Assembly (NCBI GenBank): GCA_937921835.1
Contig: CAKZVG010000723.1
Span: forward strand, 1-5,071
Reading direction: 5' to 3'
From: an uncultured Bryobacteraceae bacterium
Lineage (GTDB): Bacteria > Acidobacteriota > Terriglobia > Bryobacterales > Bryobacteraceae
DNA length: 5,071 nt
The translations under genes and the position numbers were made by a program. Each line of letters begins with the position of its first letter. Position 1 is the stretch's first letter. Under the pieces are notes generated by a model that was given only the letters and a program-made list of their open reading frames with translations, did not search any database and was not told where the DNA came from. Shown here in pieces: positions 1-5,071 of the stretch.

Positions 1-2
1 TC

Positions 3-725
3 AACCACCACGCCGCGGGCGACAACCTGCATGGTTTGTACGGTTCGGTGGAAACTCCGCTTGGCGTGGTGGAGCCTTACATGTTGTGGCGCGTGGCGCC
101 GGGGAGCCTGGACTCCCGGACTGCCGGTGCCCGCTGGGAAGCGAGACTCCCCGGCGCGGTCGAAGTCGCGGCCGAGATGGCGGCCCAGCGCGGGCGCCGG
201 GCGGGCGACGCGGTGCGAGCCTGGGCGGGGCACTGGCTGCTCCAGCGCACCTTCGCGCCGGGACGCTGGCAGCCGCGGCTGGCCGCCGAGTACAACTACG
301 CAAGCGGCGACCGCCATCCCGGCGACGGGCGCTGGGAGTCCTTCGATCAACTCTATCCCTCCGCCCACGACAAGGCCGGGCTCGCCGACCAGTTCATGTG
401 GCGCAACCTGCATCATGCCCGCGGCGCGGTGCAACTCTCGGCGCATTCCAGCCTGGCGATCGCCGCCGCATATCACTCCTTCTGGCTCGCCAGCACCCGG
501 GACGCGCTCTACGGCGCCGGCGGACGGGTCATCGCGCGGGCGCCGGAGACGCCCGGCGGCGCGCACGTGGCCCAGGAGTTCGACCTCGAGGCGCGCTGGA
601 CCGCTCCCTGGGCCGTCAAGATCAACGCCGGCTACGCGCATATCCTGCCCGGCGGTTTCCTGAAGCGCCACACGCCCGGCGCGCCGCATCACCTCGTGTT
701 CCTGGACGCCGCCCGGCGGTTCTGA
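3..725 (+). CDS. Alginate-export-like outer-membrane beta-barrel protein, C-terminal part (5' end outside window)
   Basis: The frame is open from the first full codon in the window (position 3) to TGA at 723-725, giving 240 residues with no start inside, so this is the C-terminal portion of a longer protein. It opens with NHHAAGDNLHGLYGSVETP, followed by EPYMLWR; this asparagine/glycine-rich stretch and the alternating polar/aromatic strands resemble the Alginate_exp family (AlgE-like outer-membrane barrels). The end has the typical strand pattern: an Ala/Gly/Tyr strand (INAGYAHILPGGFLK), a TPG turn, and a last strand ending in phenylalanine (DAARRF), as expected for BAM-dependent insertion. 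Family knowledge: such barrels export or take up polysaccharides or other solutes. In Acidobacteriota the substrate is usually unknown, so alginate itself should not be assumed. TTG at 36 is not a credible start, because homologous sequence precedes it. The gene converges on the kinase gene. Confidence 0.82.
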   Translation, partial: NHHAAGDNLHGLYGSVETPLGVVEPYMLWRVAPGSLDSRTAGARWEARLPGAVEVAAEMAAQRGRRAGDAVRAWAGHWLLQRTFAPGRWQPRLAAEYNYASGDRHPGDGRWESFDQLYPSAHDKAGLADQFMWRNLHHARGAVQLSAHSSLAIAAAYHSFWLASTRDALYGAGGRVIARAPETPGGAHVAQEFDLEARWTAPWAVKINAGYAHILPGGFLKRHTPGAPHHLVFLDAARRF

Positions 726-738
726 GCCGGCGCGGAGC

Positions 739-767
739 GTCCGCGGGGCGGCCCGGGCACCGCGGGC
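739..767 (+). terminator. GC-rich stem-loop after the barrel gene (weak terminator candidate)
   Basis: The two CCGCGG copies at 741-746 and 760-765 can pair. The stem extends by a U-G and a G-C pair to 739 and 767, with a 13-nt loop. It begins 13 nt after the barrel stop codon. No T-run follows on either strand, so it is not a canonical intrinsic terminator and could be a chance product of the high GC content. Confidence 0.25.
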
Positions 768-845
768 AAAGCATGGCGGGCCGCTCCGGTACTTGCCGGG
801 AGCCTCGCGCCTCGCCGGCCGGCTCGACCAGATGATGCGGCGGCA

Positions 846-861
846 GCGCCGGGGGAGGCGC
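846..861 (-). terminator. Short GC stem-loop after the kinase-frame stop (weak candidate)
   Basis: GCGCC (846-850) and GGCGC (857-861) form a 5-bp stem with a 6-nt loop directly downstream of the TAA at 864-866 that ends the kinase reading frame. There is no T-tract. The rest of the 726-863 convergent gap holds only another palindrome, GCCGGCCGGC at 814-823, and no supported gene. Confidence 0.2.
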
Positions 862-863
862 CG

Positions 864-1472
864 TTACCGCCGGGCGGTGTCGGGACACAACGCCAGGCGC
901 GACTGTGCGTCGCGCATCGAACTCCAATTCACGCCCGAGGACTGCGCCAGGGCGAGATCGCGCGCCTGGAGCCAGGCGGCGCAGGCATCGTCGAGCCGCG
1001 CCTGGCGGTGGGCGAGTTCACCGCTCAGAAACTCCACCCACGCTGCCTCCAGAGGCGGGGCGGGCATGAGCGCCCGCGCCTGGTACTCGCGGAATGCGCG
1101 CAGGCCGGACTCAAGCGCCGCGAAATCCTCCATCCGCCAGGAAAGGTAGGCGACGTTCATCAACGGGTACCAGAGAGAGCGTGCAATCCAGGCATTCGTG
1201 GGATCGACCTCCAGCAGGCGCCGCCGGATGGCGAGCGCCTCGTGGATGTAAGGCGCCGCTTCCGAGTGTGCGCCAAGAATGTTGGAGTAGTAGGCGGCGA
1301 TGGAGGTCAAGTCGAAGCTCAGGTCCAGGCGCACCTCGGCGTTTGCCGGGTCGCGGTCCACCCGCCGCTGATCGTACTCGCGGGCGCGCAGGGCGTGCTC
1401 CAACTGGCGCGGCGAAGGGTTGGTGCGGCCGAGCAGACCTGAGATGTACTTGTGCGCCAGGGCCAGGTTGCG
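864..1472 (-). pseudogene. C-terminal TPR-like tail of the Ser/Thr kinase, cut off by an in-frame TGA
   Basis: This stretch continues the kinase frame without any shift after the TGA at 1473-1475 and ends at TAA (864-866), giving about 202 residues. It begins RNLALAHKYISGLLGR, a segment typical of the C-terminal helical (TPR-like) region of acidobacterial Ser/Thr kinases. It then shows paired helices with TPR-type spacing, such as AAPYIHEALAIRRRLLEVDP followed by NAWIARSL. The first non-CTG start is TTG at 1403; no ATG or GTG lies between it and the stop, and I see no convincing ribosome-binding site, so independent translation is doubtful. The likely role is as part of the kinase sensor or protein-interaction region. 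Alternatives are that the stop is a sequence error, making this and 1473-3389 one gene of about 841 codons, or that it is expressed at low level by readthrough. Confidence 0.75.
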
Positions 1473-3389
1473 TCAGGCGCTGTCATTCCCGCCGGTGAGG
1501 TGCTCCTCGCGCGACCACATCTCCAGCGCCCGTTCGAGGAAGGCCAGACCCGGGCCGGGGTCCTGCTCCGCGAGCCCGTCCGCGCAACGGAAATAGTAGG
1601 AACCCGCGGCGCGCAGGATGAGCGGGTCGCGCGGATGCCGCGCCAGCAGGTCCCGCCAGATGGGTTCCAGCCGTTCGAGCGACGCGCGATCGGGATTCGT
1701 CTTGAGCCGGTACTCGGCCATCCAGGCGGCGGAACTGGCGTCAGCCCATAGGCGCAGGAAAACCGGATCGGCGGGCCGCAGCTGCCGCGCGTCAGTGAGG
1801 TAACGGAGCTGGCGGCGGCGGTACTCGACCGCTTTCCGCCGGTCTCCCAGGCTGCTGTTGTCGCTCCCGGTAGCCTCGGCAAGCTGGCCGTAGCTGTCGG
1901 CGATCAGAACTAGCAGACTGGAATCGCCTGCGGCGCCGCGTTCGAGGCTCTCCAGCCGGGCCAGCGTGCGCTCGAGCAACCTCGCCCGGGCCGGCGTCGC
2001 CCCCGGCAGGTTGCGGATGTCGCGATAGGTTTCCGAGAGAAACGAGTTACCCATCGCCAGTAAATGCTGATAGCGTTCGTTGGCCCTGCCGCGCTCGGCT
2101 TCGGCCTCGGCGCGCGCTCTCTCGGCCCGCGCGCGTTCCCGCCCGGCGCGTTCGAGCGCCAACCGGGTTTCGGCCGCCGCCGCTTCGACCTGCCGCAGCC
2201 GGGCGTCCGCGAGGCGGTGGTTCTGTTCTGCCCGCAGCGCGGCCACGGCCGCCGCGATGCCAAGCGAGACGACTAACACGGCCGCCGCGGCGCCGGCCGC
2301 CACCGGACGCCGATGGCGCGCCACAAAGCGGGAGAGAACGTACAAGGTGCTCGGCGAGCGGGCCTCCACCGGGCGGTTCTGAAGGTAACGTTCGATGTCC
2401 GCGGCGAAAGCGGCGGCCGAAGGATAGCGGCGCGCGGGTTCGGGGTCGGTGGCCTTGCCGAGGATGGCGCGCAGGTCGTCGGGGACCGCCGGCGAATCCG
2501 GCAAGCGGAAGCGTTCGCACTCCCGCAGCATCGCGGCGAGCGGAAGCCGGCCCCAGTTGCGGGCGGGCCGCCCGGTAAGGCTCTCCCAGACGGCCAGCCC
2601 CAGCGAGTAGATGTCGGCGGCGGTGGTGATCTCTTCGCCGCGGATCTGTTCCGGGCTGGCGTAGTCGTGGCTCAGCGCCCGGAACAGCGTTCGGGTGCGT
2701 TCCCCGCCACCCTCCAGCAGCCGGGCGATGCCGAAATCGAGCAGCTTGGGACGGCCGGAGGCGGTGACCAGGATGTTGGACGGCTTGAGGTCGCGGTGGA
2801 CGATCAGGTTGGAGTGCGCGTACTGAACGGCGTGCGCGATTTCCACCGCCAGACGCAAACGATCCCCCAGCGGCAGGGCGTGTTCCGTGCAGTAAGCGGT
2901 GAGTGGAACCCCTTCGACGTATTCGAGGCTGAAGTGCGGCACTCCGGCGCCCTCCAACCCCGGGTCAAGCAGGCGCGCGATGCCAGGGTGTTCCAGCCGG
3001 GCGAGAATACGCTTTTCTTCGGCGAAGCGGCGCAGGGCTTCCGGCGAAGCCAGAGGCGCATCCACGAACTTAAACGCGGCGCGCATTTCGGCTTGCCCGT
3101 CTGCGCGCGACGCGAGCCAGACCACGCCCATCCCGCCCCGCCCGAGTTCCCGCTCCAGGCGCCAGGGGCCGAGGCGCATGCCGGCCGCGAGGCGCGCGGC
3201 GGCAGGCGCTGGCGGGCGGTCGAACAGGCCGGCGGCGCTCTCTTCGGCGAGCAGCAACTGCCCGGCTTCGGCCAGCAGTTCCGGCTCGCCGCCGAGAGCC
3301 TGGCGGAGCCAGGCGAGGCGCCCTTCGGCGGGCAGTTCGAGCGCCGCCGCAACCGCCTCGTCGAGCCGCCGCCAGTTCTCTCCGCTCAT
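1473..3389 (-). CDS. Transmembrane Ser/Thr protein kinase with C-terminal TPR-like region (prematurely stopped)
   Basis: This 638-residue protein is a Hanks-type kinase. Residues 1-60 are a helical N-terminal extension common in acidobacterial kinases (W..L..A...L.AEGR..WL). The kinase domain spans about 75-335: glycine loop GRGGMGVVW (83-91), likely catalytic Lys107 in AAFKFV, likely helix-C Glu125, HRDLKPSN (198-205), DFG (218-220), and SPE (245-247) in place of APE. All key catalytic residues are present, so the domain looks active. One membrane helix lies at about 363-384. An Arg/Ala/Glu-rich coiled coil follows (about 388-440), then a helical TPR-like region (445-638). The predicted topology is kinase in the cytoplasm and C-terminus outside. 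ATG at 3389 overlaps the sigma-factor stop (ATGA), with AAGGAG 10 nt upstream at 3400-3405. The frame ends at TGA 1473-1475, although the same frame continues with family-like sequence down to 864, so the normal protein is probably about 840 residues. Confidence 0.93.
   Translation of the reverse strand: MSGENWRRLDEAVAAALELPAEGRLAWLRQALGGEPELLAEAGQLLLAEESAAGLFDRPPAPAAARLAAGMRLGPWRLERELGRGGMGVVWLASRADGQAEMRAAFKFVDAPLASPEALRRFAEEKRILARLEHPGIARLLDPGLEGAGVPHFSLEYVEGVPLTAYCTEHALPLGDRLRLAVEIAHAVQYAHSNLIVHRDLKPSNILVTASGRPKLLDFGIARLLEGGGERTRTLFRALSHDYASPEQIRGEEITTAADIYSLGLAVWESLTGRPARNWGRLPLAAMLRECERFRLPDSPAVPDDLRAILGKATDPEPARRYPSAAAFAADIERYLQNRPVEARSPSTLYVLSRFVARHRRPVAAGAAAAVLVVSLGIAAAVAALRAEQNHRLADARLRQVEAAAAETRLALERAGRERARAERARAEAEAERGRANERYQHLLAMGNSFLSETYRDIRNLPGATPARARLLERTLARLESLERGAAGDSSLLVLIADSYGQLAEATGSDNSSLGDRRKAVEYRRRQLRYLTDARQLRPADPVFLRLWADASSAAWMAEYRLKTNPDRASLERLEPIWRDLLARHPRDPLILRAAGSYYFRCADGLAEQDPGPGLAFLERALEMWSREEHLTGGNDSA
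2082..2168 (-). repeat. Low-complexity Arg/Ala/Glu coiled-coil coding segment in the kinase
   Basis: This codes for kinase residues about 408-436, a run built from RA/ERA/AEA units (for example RERARAERARAEAEAERGRA). At DNA level it is a degenerate GCGCG/CTCGG-rich imperfect repeat. It follows the membrane helix and probably forms a charged coiled coil linking the membrane to the C-terminal helical region. Such repeats tend to vary in length between strains. Confidence 0.55.
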
Positions 3390-3970
3390 GCGGCAGTATC
3401 TCCTTGACGGCTGAGGTCACGGGCCAGCCACAAGCGGGCTACCGCCCAGTGCCGCTTCACCGTGGCGGGAGACAAATCCAGGACGCGGGCGGTCTCATCG
3501 AGCGAGAGATCGCCGAAATAGCGGAGTTCGGCGATGCGCGCCTTCAGAGGGTCGATAGCCTCCAACCGGTTCAGCGCGGCGTCCACGGCGAGCACCTGTT
3601 CGAGCCTGGGTTCCACGCACAGTTCGCGTTCCACGCCTTCCGACCACGGCACCCGCGCGCGTCCCCCCTCGCGCTTGGACCGTCCGCGGCGCCGGGCGCG
3701 CGCCACCAGGATCTGGCGCATCAGGTAAGCGGCGATACGGAGGAAATGCTCTCCATCGGCGAGGCGCAGCGTGCCCTGCCGGGTCAGTTCGAGGTAAAGG
3801 TCGTGAACCAGTGAAGTCGGCCGGGTGCGTGCGCCAGGCGGTTCGCCCGCCAACAGCTTCCGCGCCGTGCGGTGCAACTCACGGTACGCCACGTCCACCA
3901 GCGCGTCGAGCGCCTGCCGGTCGCCGTCACCCCAGCGGCTGAGGAGTCTTTCCACAACCTCTTGACTCAT
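3386..3970 (-). CDS. ECF-type RNA polymerase sigma factor (Sigma70_ECF / TIGR02999-like)
   Basis: A 194-residue sigma factor that would direct RNA polymerase to a small set of promoters. The sigma-2 region covers about residues 5-95 and includes PTSLVHDLYLEL (51-62), a hallmark of the PF07638/TIGR02999 group. A basic linker follows (RARRRGRSKR, 91-100), then sigma-4 (about 125-186) with helix-turn-helix SLDETARVLDLSPATVKRHW (156-175). The length is typical of the group. The frame is open up to 4093, but ATG at 3970 is chosen because it begins the conserved domain and has GAGGGG just upstream; the longer version would add 41 non-conserved residues lying in the promoter region. The stop overlaps the kinase start by ATGA, implying one transcript and coupled translation. 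No anti-sigma gene is visible. In this group a neighbouring Ser/Thr kinase is common and may control activity by phosphorylation; that role here is inferred. Confidence 0.93.
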   Translation of the reverse strand: MSQEVVERLLSRWGDGDRQALDALVDVAYRELHRTARKLLAGEPPGARTRPTSLVHDLYLELTRQGTLRLADGEHFLRIAAYLMRQILVARARRRGRSKREGGRARVPWSEGVERELCVEPRLEQVLAVDAALNRLEAIDPLKARIAELRYFGDLSLDETARVLDLSPATVKRHWAVARLWLARDLSRQGDTAA

Positions 3971-3974
3971 GCTG

Positions 3975-3980
3975 CCCCTC
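3975..3980 (-). promoter_or_regulatory. Ribosome-binding site of the sigma-factor gene
   Basis: GAGGGG on the minus strand ends 4 nt before ATG at 3970. It supports this start over upstream in-frame starts reaching 4093. Confidence 0.6.
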
Positions 3981-4031
3981 GAAAAAGAAGCACTACCTGA
4001 CCCAGAAGCGCCGCGATTGGCACTTTTGCTT

Positions 4032-4059
4032 AGTATACAGCACCCTGTCAGACGGACAA
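4032..4059 (-). promoter_or_regulatory. Candidate sigma70-type promoter for the sigma factor-kinase operon
   Basis: On the minus strand, TTGTCC (4054-4059, 4 of 6 matches to TTGACA) is followed after 16 nt by TATACT (4032-4037, 5 of 6 matches to TATAAT). Transcription would start near 4025, leaving a leader of about 55 nt before the ATG at 3970. This AT-richer patch stands out in a GC-rich region. The prediction is from motif match only. No comparably good promoter was found for the plus-strand gene in the same 110-bp gap. Confidence 0.4.
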
Positions 4060-4070
4060 GAGGGGCTAGC

Positions 4071-4076
4071 GGAGGA
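4071..4076 (+). promoter_or_regulatory. Ribosome-binding site of the PEP-CTERM gene
   Basis: GGAGGA lies 4 nt before ATG at 4081 and fixes this start, which is also the first residue of a good signal peptide. Confidence 0.65.
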
Positions 4077-4080
4077 TTCC

Positions 4081-4869
4081 ATGCGAACGGCAAGACTTCT
4101 TCGGATTCTAGCGGTGGGGCTCGCGCTTTCCACGGGCGCCGCGCGCGCGGGCGTGGTTTATTCGGACGGGACCTTCAATCCCGCGGACTGGGACTCGGTG
4201 GTGATCGCGGCTACCAATGGGGGCACGGTGAGCGCCGCGCAGAACCTTGCCGCCGGGGACCCGGCGCCGAGCAGAATGGTTACCTTTTCCTCGCCGCAAG
4301 GCATGATCGGGCAAACAACTCTGAGGCTGGGCAGCATCAACACGCTGTTTGTTTACGATCCGGGCGTCAGCGGCGGAATTGCACAACTCGACTTCTCGTA
4401 CTCGCTGGCCTTTCTGGAAGCAATCTCTGCTCCCGCCTCCACGGGCTTTTACCGCCCGGCGCTGCGGCAGAACGGACAGATCTATCAGGCGGTTGGCATC
4501 TCCCACGCCACTACCTCCACAAGCTGGACACCCTTCAGCTTCTCCAGCACCAGCGCCACCGATTGGGCGCCGGCCGGCGGGACCGCCAATCCGGACTTCT
4601 CCGCGGCAGGCTCCTCGATCGAATTCGGCTACCTGGTTGGTCTTGGCCTTACTTGCATCAACCCCAACGGCTGCGCTCAAGGCTCCATGACCGGCGCGCT
4701 GGACAATTACCGGGTCGCGGTCACATCCCTACCGCCGGACCCCGGACTGAACCCGGTCCCCGAACCCGGCGCCTGGACGTACCTGCTTTCCGGGATCGCC
4801 GTGCTGGGGACTTTCCGCCGCTTGCGCGGACAAGAGGCTTTGATTCAAGAGGAGAGGAGAAAGAAATGA
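4081..4869 (+). CDS. PEP-CTERM sorting-domain secreted protein
   Basis: This 262-residue protein has a signal peptide at residues 1-23 (basic MRTARLLR, hydrophobic core, then ARA before GVVYSDG). A mature domain of about 200 residues follows, rich in Gly, Ser, Thr and aromatics and probably all-beta. The C-terminal sorting signal has the motif VPEPG (226-230), a hydrophobic helix (about 231-245) and the basic patch RRLR (246-249). Family knowledge: exosortase recognises PEP-CTERM signals and processes the protein for cell-surface or extracellular-matrix delivery; no exosortase is visible here. The mature domain is not one I recognise. It contains a Ser/Thr-rich stretch (about 141-160), possibly glycosylated, and two cysteines (192 and 198, TCINPNGC) that could form a disulfide. 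Unusually, 13 residues (GQEALIQEERRKK) follow the basic patch. The stop overlaps the next gene's start (ATGA), so the two genes are probably co-transcribed. Confidence 0.88.
   Translation: MRTARLLRILAVGLALSTGAARAGVVYSDGTFNPADWDSVVIAATNGGTVSAAQNLAAGDPAPSRMVTFSSPQGMIGQTTLRLGSINTLFVYDPGVSGGIAQLDFSYSLAFLEAISAPASTGFYRPALRQNGQIYQAVGISHATTSTSWTPFSFSSTSATDWAPAGGTANPDFSAAGSSIEFGYLVGLGLTCINPNGCAQGSMTGALDNYRVAVTSLPPDPGLNPVPEPGAWTYLLSGIAVLGTFRRLRGQEALIQEERRKK
4855..4860 (+). promoter_or_regulatory. Ribosome-binding site of the HAF-like gene, inside the PEP-CTERM coding region
   Basis: AGGAGA, within the purine run 4849-4866, is spaced 5 nt before ATG at 4866. It supports this start even though it overlaps the preceding gene's last codons. 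Confidence 0.6.
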
Positions 4870-5071
4870 CTTGGAAGATTCTTGCACTGGCGTTACTGCT
4901 TGCCTGGACGGCGAGTCCATCTCCGGCGCAATCGAAGACGTACACCATCTTTGATCCTGAAGGGGGGTATGAACTCTCCCTGAGCGGAATCAACGATGCC
5001 GGACACGCGGTCGGATTCAGCCGCCGCGTGCCTGGCGAGGACCGCGGCTTGCTCGCCGCGGGCGGCGTCTT
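4866..5071 (+). CDS. Secreted HAF-repeat-like protein, N-terminal part (3' end outside window)
   Basis: The ATG at 4866 overlaps the PEP-CTERM gene's TGA (ATGA) and has a strong purine-rich ribosome-binding site. The 68 complete codons visible encode a signal peptide, MTWKILALALLLAWTASPSPAQ, with probable cleavage after AQ. The mature start is SKTYTIFDPEGGYELSLSGINDAGHAVGF, followed by a segment ending RGLLAAGGV. The pattern 'TIFDPEG...GINDAGHAVGF...RGLLAAGGV' closely matches the HAF extracellular repeat (DxPG...GINDxGxxVG...GFL...G), which usually occurs in tandem in secreted, beta-rich proteins. Only one repeat unit is in view, so repeat number and any C-terminal PEP-CTERM signal cannot be judged. 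Function is unknown. The overlap implies joint expression with the PEP-CTERM protein. Confidence 0.75.
   Translation, partial: MTWKILALALLLAWTASPSPAQSKTYTIFDPEGGYELSLSGINDAGHAVGFSRRVPGEDRGLLAAGGV

Noticed and set aside
86..835. A 249-residue plus-strand open frame over the barrel gene and the convergent gap.
   Set aside because: It is Arg-rich low-complexity sequence in another frame of the recognisable barrel gene.
1473..1475. Selenocysteine or genetic-code reassignment at the kinase TGA.
   Set aside because: There is no family reason for a catalytic selenocysteine in a TPR-like tail, I see no SECIS-like hairpin just downstream, and TGA appears to be a normal stop for three other genes here.
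2313..3407. A 364-residue plus-strand open frame opposite the kinase domain.
   Set aside because: It is antisense to a clearly conserved kinase domain, has no recognisable domain, and is a typical GC-rich shadow frame.
4017..4030. A TTGGCAC...TTGCT pattern resembling a sigma54 (-24/-12) promoter on the plus strand.
   Set aside because: Only 2 nt separate TGGCAC from TTGC, where the consensus needs 5, so the GG and GC elements would be on the wrong helical spacing.
3974..4066. GCCCCTC (3974-3980) and GAGGGGC (4060-4066) as an inverted repeat that could hide the sigma ribosome-binding site.
   Set aside because: The predicted transcript start (near 4025) leaves the distal arm outside the RNA, and a 7-bp match is expected by chance in GC-rich DNA.
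3971..4093. An N-terminal extension of the sigma factor starting at 4093.
   Set aside because: The added 41 residues are not family-like, overlap the candidate promoter and the PEP-CTERM start, and ATG 3970 has a good ribosome-binding site.

Overview
The window is high-GC, densely coding bacterial DNA. It carries an outer-membrane barrel of the alginate-export type, an ECF sigma factor paired with a membrane Ser/Thr kinase that has a TPR-like tail, a PEP-CTERM secreted protein and an HAF-repeat-like secreted protein. Together these fit a Gram-negative Acidobacteriota, most like the Solibacter/Bryobacter group. This placement is inferred from gene content and protein style; there is no rRNA or marker gene to confirm it.

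Layout. Positions 3-725 (+) hold the C-terminal 240 residues of an alginate-export-like outer-membrane barrel whose start lies outside the window. A 138-bp convergent gap (726-863) has only GC-rich stem-loops and no clear terminator. Positions 864-3970 (-) form a two-gene operon: an ECF sigma factor (3386-3970) whose stop overlaps the start of a Ser/Thr kinase (3387-3389 ATG) in an ATGA junction. The kinase reading frame runs to 864 but is cut by one in-frame TGA at 1473-1475. This leaves a 638-residue kinase with a shortened sensor region and a displaced C-terminal TPR-like remnant (864-1472). A 110-bp divergent intergenic region (3971-4080) carries a plausible sigma70-type promoter for the sigma-kinase operon. 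On its other side, a PEP-CTERM protein (4081-4869, +) is followed, again through an ATGA overlap, by a secreted HAF-repeat-like protein (4866 onward) that runs off the window.

How they may work together. The sigma factor and kinase look like a one-operon signalling pair: a transmembrane kinase with a C-terminal sensor region next to an ECF sigma factor with no visible anti-sigma gene. The divergently transcribed secreted-protein pair is a possible target, but that is inference. The main anomaly is the single TGA in the kinase gene. Everything on both sides of it is in the same frame and reads as one protein family, so it is a recent nonsense mutation, a sequencing or assembly error, or a readthrough site.
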